A stretch of 12,144 nt of DNA from DAOUAJ01 sp034433615. Lineage in GTDB: Bacteria > Chloroflexota > Anaerolineae > DUEN01. Positions within the stretch are counted from its first letter, which is position 1, and the number at the start of each line of letters is the position of its first letter. The stretch is taken from the NCBI GenBank assembly GCA_034433615.1, contig DAOUAJ010000006.1, positions 1 through 12,144 of the forward strand, read 5' to 3'. Made by a program: the position numbers and the translations under genes. Below the pieces are notes generated by a model that saw only the letters and a program-made list of their open reading frames with translations, did not search any database and had not been told where the DNA came from. Below are positions 7,301 to 12,144 of this stretch, piece by piece.

Positions 7301-8368
7301 GTGATCCCGCAGCCCACGCCGGATCCACCTGTGCAACGTAGCTGGCCCTGGCCGGTGATTGAGCGGCGCGCCTCGCCCGATGGACCGCCTCTGCGCACGC
7401 TGCAGGTGTTGTGGGTGGGTGACCCGCAGCCTGGACGCTCCTATGCCCTGCGCACGGTAGTCCAACAGACCGTAAACGATCGGCTGACCTACACCGAACA
7501 AGGGTTCACAGGCTCTGATGGCAGGATCGAGATCTTCGGGGCGAAGGAAGGGGCGCAGTTGTTGGTAAACACCCTCGATCGCAGCGTGCAGGCTCGCGTG
7601 CCTGTGTCGTCGTCGCAGATCATCACGCTGACCCTGAATCGGCCCACATTCCTGGCCGCGGATGTAGCTGCCTCCCCGCCCTGGCAACTGCATCTGAGTC
7701 CACAGGCCGATGGCCAAGGGGTGCGCATTGAGGTGATGGGTGCCGCCCAAAACGAGTTGTGGGCCGAGTACACGTTGCCGGGCCGAGAGCCGGAGCGCCT
7801 GAGGCTGGTGCCGGCTGGAGAAGCGCTGGTGGTCACCTTGCCGATGGATTTGCGCTTTCGGGCCAGCGGGGCGGTGACGATCCTGGGCGCGGATGGTCAG
7901 CCGGTGGGGCCTCATCTCAGTGCTGTCTTTGCCGGCCGTGGGCTGGCCGCGCCAGCGCCGGCGGACGTCTACTCGGCCGACGGCCGGCTGTGGCTGCACC
8001 TGCCCGAGGGGGGCGTCATGCAAGACACCTTTGTGGTGGTGAGCAGTTTCGGCGCTTTGTCTGGGGATTGGCCCGCGGGGTGGGCGCCGGCCGGGCCCGC
8101 CTATGCGGTGAGCTATCCGCCCGGCCAGCCGGCCCCCATCGGGCGGGTCCGTCTGCAGCCGGATCCGGGCCAGTTAGCGGCCGTACCCATTGCCCAGGTA
8201 GTTCTGTTGGGGCAAGCGGACGGCGAGGCAGCGTGGGTGCCGCTGGAGGTGACCTACGATGAGGAGCAGGGGAGCGTGTCGGCTGAGTGGGGTGAGGGGA
8301 TGCTGGCAGCGGCCTGGCCGGCGCCAGCGGTGAAGCGGGCTTATCTGCCGCTGATCCGGCTGGAGTAA
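4367..8368 (+). CDS. Large secreted multidomain protein with CLCA-type zincin motif and Asp-box/propeller repeats
   Basis: A 1333-residue protein. The frame is open further upstream, but ATG 4367 has GAGGAG at 4354-4359 and begins a clear signal peptide (residues 1-32, ending SRAA). Order of parts: residues 33-205, a beta-sandwich-like module with SRDGGQTW (176-183); 208-243, a Pro/Thr linker; about 245-600, a sialidase-like beta-propeller region with Asp-boxes SDDNGRTW (284-291) and SNDNGQTW (440-447); from 602, a PTPTPT linker; about 618-665, a carboxypeptidase-regulatory-like beta domain; about 690-950, a putative metalloprotease domain with HELGHYVLGLYDEY (854-867) and a possible Met-turn SIM (901-903); then beta-rich domains. 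The tail is RAYLPLIRLE. H854 and H858 should bind zinc, E855 is the catalytic base, and D865 or E866 is the likely third ligand. The substrate is unknown; the site of action is the cell surface or outside. It follows the 313-residue gene by 11 bp. Confidence 0.85.
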   Translation: MNRVFHQNTRALAFLALVGMLGLSLASMSRAAPTGLIQLRNDSGIAEGYNTGMAEGYVVGAVLLGGDELFPMAVHSVQALFYRNFPYADPTAYVRAVIYHIGPDGRPAERLGESLPATISTFYPTWVSLSLIAPVFLTEPQPFLAGIEYLGGDKGSTPCILTDDSSNIPIGKSFYSRDGGQTWIEHYNFWLNPQAVGYDMIRATVETNVIPPSGTPTVTRTPSPTATITLTPWPTPTEGPPPNALWPGIPIGYGKQHSMARGPDGRLHLIYFNPDGRSLVYAWSDDNGRTWQPALAERTPFYVFDQPGGGGSLGLDPDGQGLHLVIGQDLSTSPDGGINGALYFRFRDSQWSPPERIASGGFGYNLAVGPDGRVHVAWSDSDIWYRVRYPDGTWARARRLITNGWHPDIDVGPGQHIHVAYNGNGLCCDATWVEVYYLRSNDNGQTWFGPERLTFDSVWSGSVVGAADPQGRYHLLYLVRGAMEGDLYYRSRGADGTWTPPQLLYYGVPTGQTGAESPSLQTDGAGNLVSLFFCLVPGQPNTVCLQPFDAQIGWLDPRRLAIYSATAPNMADGLLDPRWVDLLWSSYGFLVYRGIPDLSFRPTPTPTPTPTATPAPYHVRVVDETGRPWEGARVYRNGVFAGLTRPDGVLNFQRLEAGDELIALVPLPLDAAATSGRTDRSGHDRDLDTGDLTEPWAFRVFLTNLPQSPEIGPLPPGLLPDGNPGERRLIVRRDSPLILLNLTVSIEWDANQEYLDELETGLRRSSSFLYDVSDGQMALGRVTIFDRGGHWDDADIRIAANNLLVPHAAVAGITSSRPDWDVRLGPLWNGHSARRTLGGDGPWSRPPGYRTIVHELGHYVLGLYDEYVHYALQDGILVDEDAYCTHPDQATPAPLEPNRASIMHNQHLASELADRFLPFLWSDACARTEQWDRTGGESDWDTFVRRFRAADGPPTFSCAEGAAIPAAYCLWRPGSRGGVIPQPTPDPPVQRSWPWPVIERRASPDGPPLRTLQVLWVGDPQPGRSYALRTVVQQTVNDRLTYTEQGFTGSDGRIEIFGAKEGAQLLVNTLDRSVQARVPVSSSQIITLTLNRPTFLAADVAASPPWQLHLSPQADGQGVRIEVMGAAQNELWAEYTLPGREPERLRLVPAGEALVVTLPMDLRFRASGAVTILGADGQPVGPHLSAVFAGRGLAAPAPADVYSADGRLWLHLPEGGVMQDTFVVVSSFGALSGDWPAGWAPAGPAYAVSYPPGQPAPIGRVRLQPDPGQLAAVPIAQVVLLGQADGEAAWVPLEVTYDEEQGSVSAEWGEGMLAAAWPAPAVKRAYLPLIRLE

Positions 8369-8507
8369 CCCTACACTTCTGCTTTTTTTCCGCCTCTCCG
8401 CACGAATAGGGGAAAACGGAGCTACCCTGGCGGGAGGGGTTGTAGAAAACCTGTTGCGGAAAGGTAAGGGGTCGGTGGATAGGGGTACATTTTCAAAAAA
8501 AGCGCCA

Positions 8508-8544
8508 TTCCGGGGTCGGAAAGTGTCAGATTCGCGAGCCGAAT
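8508..8544. repeat. Two adjacent small hairpins
   Basis: The first has TTCCG at 8508-8512 pairing with CGGAA at 8517-8521 over a 4-base loop. The second has ATTCG at 8530-8534 pairing with CGAAT at 8540-8544 over a 5-base loop. On the minus strand the first is followed six bases later by a run of seven T (8495-8501 on the plus strand), which resembles a weak leftward terminator. The pair, set in an AT-richer gap, also resembles the edge of a REP-like or decayed mobile element. No second copy is in this window. Confidence 0.35.
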
Positions 8545-8715
8545 TACGTCTTAATATCAGAAGCGTCTATCCTAGAACGTTGGATCTCAACCGAATCAAA
8601 TGAGCAGCGGACCGAAACTAAGCAACTGCCAAAAACCTGAGTCCGTGCAACCTTGTAGCACTCCCTTACCATGCACTATTGCTTGTCGGAACGTTTTGCT
8701 GACCGAGAGGAAAGG

Positions 8716-8744
8716 TTGATCTCTTGCCGATTTCATAGTAGAAT
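8716..8744 (+). promoter_or_regulatory. Sigma-70-type promoter for the glycosidase operon
   Basis: TTGATC at 8716-8721 (four of six bases match TTGACA) and TAGAAT at 8739-8744 (five of six match TATAAT) are separated by exactly 17 bases. Transcription would start near 8751, leaving a leader of about 100 bases before the ATG at 8853. It lies in the only long intergenic gap upstream of the co-directional genes 8853-11947. The call is made by eye from the consensus. Confidence 0.5.
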
Positions 8745-8777
8745 CCAAAAGCTAAGTAGTTCTCCTCAAGTGGATAT

Positions 8778-8828
8778 ACAGCCAGTTTGTCCTTCGCTGT
8801 TCACTTCTGGTCACACCATGCTGGCTGT
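8778..8828 (+). promoter_or_regulatory. Stem-loop in the 5' leader of the glycosidase gene
   Basis: ACAGCCAG at 8778-8785 and CTGGCTGT at 8821-8828 are perfect inverted copies enclosing 35 bases. The stem ends about 12 bases before the GGAG ribosome binding site. It would form in the inferred transcript from the promoter at 8716-8744 and could affect translation or mRNA stability. It matches no riboswitch class I recognise. Confidence 0.35.
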
Positions 8829-8852
8829 TTGATGGAGCCAGGAGAGCGGGCC

Positions 8853-10463
8853 ATGTCCACGCCCCGGTATTGGTTGGAACGACTCTGGGCAGTCCTCGCT
8901 TTGGTATTGTTAGTGACTTTGTTGCCACTGCCGGCCACTACAGGGCCGCCAGCGGCGCCCCCGCAAGGCTCCGGCCACCTGATGATTGTAGACGGTATCC
9001 GTCTTTCCCCGAGCGCCCCGCGCGTCGGCCAACTGGTCACGGCTACCTTTCGCCTGCGCAACGAGACCGGACGGGCGGTGACCATCCGTCGGTTAGTGGC
9101 CGGGGCGCTCGGCCCCAACGCCTGCGCCCGCAACTGGGATGCCCCACACGCCGATTTCCCGGCGGTTGAGAACCTCACCCTTCGTCCTGGCCAGGAGTAC
9201 GTCTACCGACAGAGCCGAACCTTCCCTGCCGCCGGTGACTACTTCGTCGAGCCGGTGATGCAGGACACCCAGGGCCGCTGGGGCGGCATCCGTCCCTTCC
9301 CCCGAGTCTGGTTCAACGTGGCCGATGCGCGGGGGAATGTACCGCGGCCGGAGTGTCTGATCGTGAGCGATGGGCTGAGGCTGTCCAGGACCACGGTGAC
9401 CGCGGGCGAGGAAGTAGAGGCCAGCTTCACCCTGCGCAACAACAGCCAGCAAACGGTCGTCATCCGGCGGCTGGTGGCGGCGGCGCGCGGGCCGGGTGGG
9501 CAGAGCCGGGGATGGAACGCCCCCAACGTGGACTTCCCTGCCGTGACGGACATCACTCTGCAGCCGGGGCAGGAGTACCTCTACCGCCAGCGCCGCACTT
9601 TTGGCCTGCCAGGGGACTACTTCGTGGAGCCGGCCTATCTGGGCACCGACAACAAATGGCACGGCATCTGGCCGTGGCCGCGCCGTCCCTTTCCCGTAAG
9701 CTGTCCGGAGCTATCCCAGGGCGTGCAACGCTGTCGCGGCGATGGCTATGAGCTGATCGTGGCCGACCTGATCCATCCGGCCGTCAGCGTGCGCGTGGTG
9801 ACGGCCCATAACTGGACCGATCCAGAGGTCTTCCGGGCCCAGACGGTTCAAGAGATGATCAAGGATCCGGCCGTGAACCCCGGCTGTCCGGTCGTGGCCG
9901 GCGTCAACGGCGGCTACTTCGGGCCGGGAGAGCACAATTCGGAAGGGTGGACGGTGGTCGCCGGCGAGGCCCGGCGTGATATACGGGTCAAGGTGCGGGT
10001 CGCCCCAGACTATCCGCCCCAGCACTGGCCCTCGCTGGTGATCACGCCTGATGGCCGGGCTCGCATCGGCCACTACCTGTGGCGCAGCACTCCGGCACGG
10101 GAGGTGGTGACGGCGGGCCCCGTTTTCATCAAGGATAGCCAGGTCCTGTCGCTTTCCGACGTGGCTACTTGCAGAGACCAGCGACTGCCGGAGCGGTATT
10201 GTCGGGATCGCTTCAGCCAGTCGGCCGTGGCCGTAAGCCGTGACGGCCGCCAGCTATACCTGTTGGTGACCCAACCGCGGACCCTCTCCCAGGTGGCGGA
10301 ACTGCTGGGGCCGCGCGGCCTGGGCGTCTGGGCGGCCATGAAGTTGGATGGCGGGTCCAGTGCCCAGCTCGTGTATTGGGACCGAGGTGCTCTGCGCCCC
10401 TTCGTCCCCCAGGGCGGCGGGCAGCCTGTGACGGATGCGATCTTAGTTTGTTCTCGCCGTTAG
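8853..10463 (+). CDS. Secreted phosphodiester glycosidase family protein (NAGPA-like domain)
   Basis: A 536-residue protein. Of the in-frame starts, ATG 8853 is chosen because GGAG lies about nine bases upstream and a signal peptide follows directly (WAVLALVLLVTLLPLP, residues about 12-27). The upstream ATG at 8832 and TTG at 8787 lack such sites. Residues 43-156 and 169-282 are two copies of one Ig-like domain. Residues about 298-536 match the phosphodiester glycosidase domain known from the mammalian uncovering enzyme NAGPA and its bacterial relatives: AGVNGGYFGPG (N352-G353-G354-Y355-F356), AGPVFIKD, SAVAVSRDGRQLYLL and KLDGGSSAQLVY (D499-G500-G501). The domain ends almost at the stop, as is usual. 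The protein should act outside the membrane, probably on cell-surface glycan phosphodiesters; the true substrate is unknown. A coiled-coil gene follows after 28 bp. Confidence 0.88.
   Translation: MSTPRYWLERLWAVLALVLLVTLLPLPATTGPPAAPPQGSGHLMIVDGIRLSPSAPRVGQLVTATFRLRNETGRAVTIRRLVAGALGPNACARNWDAPHADFPAVENLTLRPGQEYVYRQSRTFPAAGDYFVEPVMQDTQGRWGGIRPFPRVWFNVADARGNVPRPECLIVSDGLRLSRTTVTAGEEVEASFTLRNNSQQTVVIRRLVAAARGPGGQSRGWNAPNVDFPAVTDITLQPGQEYLYRQRRTFGLPGDYFVEPAYLGTDNKWHGIWPWPRRPFPVSCPELSQGVQRCRGDGYELIVADLIHPAVSVRVVTAHNWTDPEVFRAQTVQEMIKDPAVNPGCPVVAGVNGGYFGPGEHNSEGWTVVAGEARRDIRVKVRVAPDYPPQHWPSLVITPDGRARIGHYLWRSTPAREVVTAGPVFIKDSQVLSLSDVATCRDQRLPERYCRDRFSQSAVAVSRDGRQLYLLVTQPRTLSQVAELLGPRGLGVWAAMKLDGGSSAQLVYWDRGALRPFVPQGGGQPVTDAILVCSRR
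8979..9698 (+). repeat. Tandem duplicated domain inside the glycosidase gene
   Basis: Copy 1 is 8979-9320 (residues 43-156) and copy 2 is 9357-9698 (residues 169-282), each 342 bases, offset by 378. The proteins align without a gap, and about 61 of 114 positions are identical by hand count. The strongest shared blocks are IRRLVA, the DFPAV segment, PGQEY with YRQ and RTF, and GDYFVEP. The domain looks like an Ig-like/CARDB-like beta-sandwich, probably for surface binding. Confidence 0.85.
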
Positions 10464-10470
10464 AAACGGC
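10456..10470 (+). terminator. Hairpin overlapping the glycosidase stop codon (weak terminator or processing site)
   Basis: GCCGTT at 10456-10461 and AACGGC at 10465-10470 form a perfect 6-bp stem with a 3-base loop. The stem contains the first base of the TAG stop and the loop contains the other two. No T-run follows, and the ribosome binding site of the next gene begins about ten bases on. It is therefore more likely an mRNA-stability or attenuation element than a full terminator. Confidence 0.35.
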
Positions 10471-10491
10471 TAGATTCTGAAGGAGGTTCCC

Positions 10492-11301
10492 ATGTACAGA
10501 CCCCTAGTTTTCATCGCTATTCTCGTGGTGTTGGTCGGCGCGATTGGGTGCGCCGACCTGAGGTCTATAGGCCAGGTCATGGCTACCCGGACGATCGACT
10601 CACTGGTTCAACTGATCGGCGAAGCAGAAGTTCAAAGGCAGAAGGTGATCAACGCTGTAGATGAAGCGAGGGCCGAGATCACCCGCCTCCAACGGGTCGA
10701 GGCCGAAAGCACGGTGAAGGCTGAGATGCTTTCAGAGAAGTTAGAAGAGCTGAAAGCCAATAAGGAGGAATTACGGGGGAGGCTGCTCCAACTCGCTGAT
10801 CTCATCGAAGCCGGACAGCCAATTACCCTCACTGATGGGACAACTCTCACCATCCCCGATCTCGTCAGGCACGCGGAGCGCGCAAAATCGCAGTTTGAGC
10901 TGCTCAATCAAAAGATTGCCATCTACCAAAAGAGTATTGACTTGCTGATGGCCACAGCGCAAGAAGCTCATGCGCGATGGATTGAGGGCAAAACCGCCGT
11001 TGCCGAGTTGGAAGCGCAGCTTGAATTGTTGGATGCCCAGATTGCGGCTCTTAAGCTGTACCAAGAACAGCCCGAGATATCCAGAGCCACAGCCTCATAT
11101 CAGGACGTGATCTCCGAAGCTCAGCGAATCATGAACGAGACGTTGGAGAAACTTGAACTAAGACGCAGAGTCTTTGAGAAGATGAGCGAGCTGCAAGCGG
11201 CGGAAAGCGAGCAAATCCAATCGCAATTTGACCTGCTTGAGCTTGACTTGAAGTCCAGCGAAGATTTGGTCTCTGAGCTCCGTTCCCTCGCAGGTCAGTA
11301 G
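10492..11301 (+). CDS. Putative coiled-coil lipoprotein
   Basis: A 269-residue protein with AGGAGG at 10480-10485 before the ATG. Residues 4-19 are hydrophobic and run into GAIGC at 16-20, a lipobox-like site with C20. Ala at position -3 is not the preferred residue, so lipidation is probable, not certain. Residues about 40-105 and 125-262 are long charged helices with heptad-like patterns. Between them lies a short polar hairpin (QPITLTDGTTLTIPDL, residues 109-124). This arrangement recalls coiled-coil envelope proteins that I remember from Planctomycetes, but I cannot verify homology. No enzymatic motif is seen. It is probably anchored outside the membrane with a structural or scaffolding role. 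It sits 28 bp after the glycosidase and 13 bp before a second coiled-coil gene. GC content is lower than in the genes before 10463. Confidence 0.75.
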   Translation: MYRPLVFIAILVVLVGAIGCADLRSIGQVMATRTIDSLVQLIGEAEVQRQKVINAVDEARAEITRLQRVEAESTVKAEMLSEKLEELKANKEELRGRLLQLADLIEAGQPITLTDGTTLTIPDLVRHAERAKSQFELLNQKIAIYQKSIDLLMATAQEAHARWIEGKTAVAELEAQLELLDAQIAALKLYQEQPEISRATASYQDVISEAQRIMNETLEKLELRRRVFEKMSELQAAESEQIQSQFDLLELDLKSSEDLVSELRSLAGQ

Positions 11302-11314
11302 AGGTGAGGCTGCC

Positions 11315-11947
11315 ATGAGACGCCTGATCCTTGTTGTGGTTTTGGTAGTGTTAGCAGCCAGCGCGGCCGCTTACTTCCTGTATGGACCTGCCACCATTAA
11401 GCGCATGGTCGTTGAAGCCGTCGAAGATCGTGTTATTGATCTCCTTGGTCTACCCCTGTCCCCAGCCAGAAGGCTCGAGCGGGCCAGGCTCGTGGTGGAA
11501 GAGCAACAGGCGATATTACAACGGCGGTTGGTGCAGGTGGCGGAGGAGATAGTGGCATCGGAAGAGTTTCAGCAGCAGCTAGAAGCAATGACAGCTCAGT
11601 TGAAGAATTCGGATCGTTCGCCTGAGACAGAGGTACTGCTGGCCAAGCTCGAGCTGTTCCAAACATATAGACGACAATGGAGGCGATTGGCAGAGTTGCA
11701 GCGCAAGATAGACCAGGGTATCGTTGCTGCTCAGATCGCAGAGGTGGCGGGTTCGACTGAGCTGGTCGATGAGATCGTGCGACAGGTTGAAACCGAAATC
11801 AGGTACACGAAGTATCTCCTGGGGCCAGAACCCGAGCCGATCTTGCTGCCGAGCGTGTCTCCAACCACCGATCTTACGCCTGCTTCTCTTATCACGCCTA
11901 CTGCGACATCGCGGCCGGAAAGGAAAGAGCGTTTACCACCGCGCTGA
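11315..11947 (+). CDS. Membrane-anchored coiled-coil protein
   Basis: A 210-residue protein with AGGTGAGG just before the ATG. Residues 3-23 form one hydrophobic helix (LILVVVLVVLAASAAAYFLYG) preceded by RR, a signal anchor that would leave the rest outside. Residues about 50-170 are strongly helical and charged (ARRLERARLVVEEQQAILQRR and onward), with coiled-coil character. Residues 171-210 form a flexible tail rich in Pro, Thr and Ser that ends in basic residues. I do not recognise the family. It shares layout with the preceding lipoprotein (N-terminal anchor plus coiled coil), and the 13-bp gap suggests co-expression and perhaps a complex. The moderate GC content matches that gene. Confidence 0.72.
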   Translation: MRRLILVVVLVVLAASAAAYFLYGPATIKRMVVEAVEDRVIDLLGLPLSPARRLERARLVVEEQQAILQRRLVQVAEEIVASEEFQQQLEAMTAQLKNSDRSPETEVLLAKLELFQTYRRQWRRLAELQRKIDQGIVAAQIAEVAGSTELVDEIVRQVETEIRYTKYLLGPEPEPILLPSVSPTTDLTPASLITPTATSRPERKERLPPR

Positions 11948-11958
11948 GTTTCGGCGCG
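11940..11958 (+). terminator. Weak GC hairpin at the end of the coiled-coil gene
   Basis: CGCGC at 11940-11944 pairs with GCGCG at 11954-11958 over a 9-base loop, spanning the TGA stop at 11945-11947. Only CTTTA follows, so it is at best a weak terminator. Confidence 0.25.
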
Positions 11959-12030
11959 CTTTACGGAATAGGGGTTGGAGTTCTTTCGTCTTGACAGATG
12001 CATGGTTCCCATTCTCGTGGAGGTGATGTT

Positions 12031-12144
12031 ATGTCCCAAGCCATTGCCAATCCCGAAGATTTGCGCCGCTTCTCGGCCGAGTTGAAGCAGTTCAACGCGC
12101 AACTGCGCGAGAGCATGGCGCGCCTGCAGGGCCAGTTCGTCCGC
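12031..12144 (+). CDS. WXG100-like small helical protein, N-terminal part (3' truncated)
   Basis: The frame is open from ATG 12031 to the window end, giving 38 residues. The ribosome binding site GGAGGTGAT (12019-12027) is very strong, which suggests high expression. The visible sequence (ANPEDLRRFSAELKQFNAQL, then RESMARLQGQFVR) is one amphipathic helix. It resembles, from memory, the first helix of proteins annotated as WXG100 family (ESX/type VII secretion targets) in Chloroflexota and other phyla. There the helix leads into a turn with a Trp-containing motif and a second helix. That turn lies beyond the window, so the diagnostic motif is not seen. There is no signal peptide, as expected for that family. 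An alternative is an unrelated small coiled-coil protein. Confidence 0.5.
   Translation, partial: MSQAIANPEDLRRFSAELKQFNAQLRESMARLQGQFVR

Larger units (their letters stand above)
8369..8852. other. AT-richer intergenic region without genes
   Basis: No convincing coding region lies in these 484 bases on either strand. GC content is visibly lower than in the flanking genes (28 of 60 bases in the line starting 8581). A T-run at 8383-8389 follows the stop of the large gene but no good stem precedes it. Two small hairpins lie at 8508-8544. A promoter and a leader stem-loop occupy the right end. The middle (8550-8700) shows nothing I can name. Confidence 0.6.

Noticed and set aside
7178..8023. 281-residue minus-strand open frame
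   Set aside because: Antisense shadow of the large secreted protein; composition rich in Arg, His and Gln, no domain, no ribosome binding site sought out by context.
8383..8389. T-run as a rho-independent terminator after the large gene
   Set aside because: The nearest stem (GCCG/CGGC around 8347-8360) is short and about 22 bases away, so it does not form a proper terminator.
11991..11996. Consensus -35 box TTGACA upstream of the WXG100-like gene
   Set aside because: No TATAAT-like hexamer occurs at 16-18 bases, and a -10 there would run into the ribosome binding site at 12019.

Overview
The window looks like a piece of a Chloroflexota (Anaerolineae/Thermoflexia-like) chromosome. This rests on established genome features rather than a marker gene: GC-rich coding sequence, secreted multidomain proteins with Pro-Thr linkers, C-termini of the type Y/W-L-P-L-I/V-x-R, a TPR-CHAT protein, and strong GGAGG-type ribosome binding sites. 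No rRNA, tRNA, CRISPR array or intact insertion sequence was seen.

Layout. (1) 1-941, plus strand: the C-terminal end of a sigma-70-like factor (region 4 helix-turn-helix), then a 226-residue protein with an anti-sigma-type zinc motif (HX3CX2C). (2) 922-3390, minus strand: an 822-residue TPR-CHAT protein, tail-to-tail with the zinc-motif gene (20-bp overlap). Its CHAT nucleophile Cys is present but the position of the catalytic His is Pro. (3) 3414-8368, plus strand: two secreted proteins in a tight operon, a 313-residue protein of unknown function and a 1333-residue multidomain protein with Asp-box/propeller repeats and a zincin motif HEXXHXXXGXXDEY, the spacing known from CLCA proteins. Both end in the same LPL-type tail. 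The first starts only 23 bp from the divergent CHAT start. (4) 8369-8852: an AT-richer intergenic region with small hairpins, a good sigma-70-type promoter and a stem-loop in the inferred 5' leader. (5) 8853-12144, plus strand: a secreted phosphodiester glycosidase (NAGPA-like) with two tandem copies of a 114-residue domain, a putative coiled-coil lipoprotein, a membrane-anchored coiled-coil protein, and the first 38 codons of a small helical protein resembling WXG100-type proteins.

How they may work together (inference). Block 1-2 looks like a sigma/anti-sigma unit next to a caspase-like scaffold protein that may have lost its protease activity. Block 3 exports extracellular proteins, one a probable metalloprotease. 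Block 5 is an envelope gene set in which two anchored coiled-coil proteins precede a possible ESX/T7SS-like small protein. The continuation beyond 12144 would decide whether this is a secretion locus.
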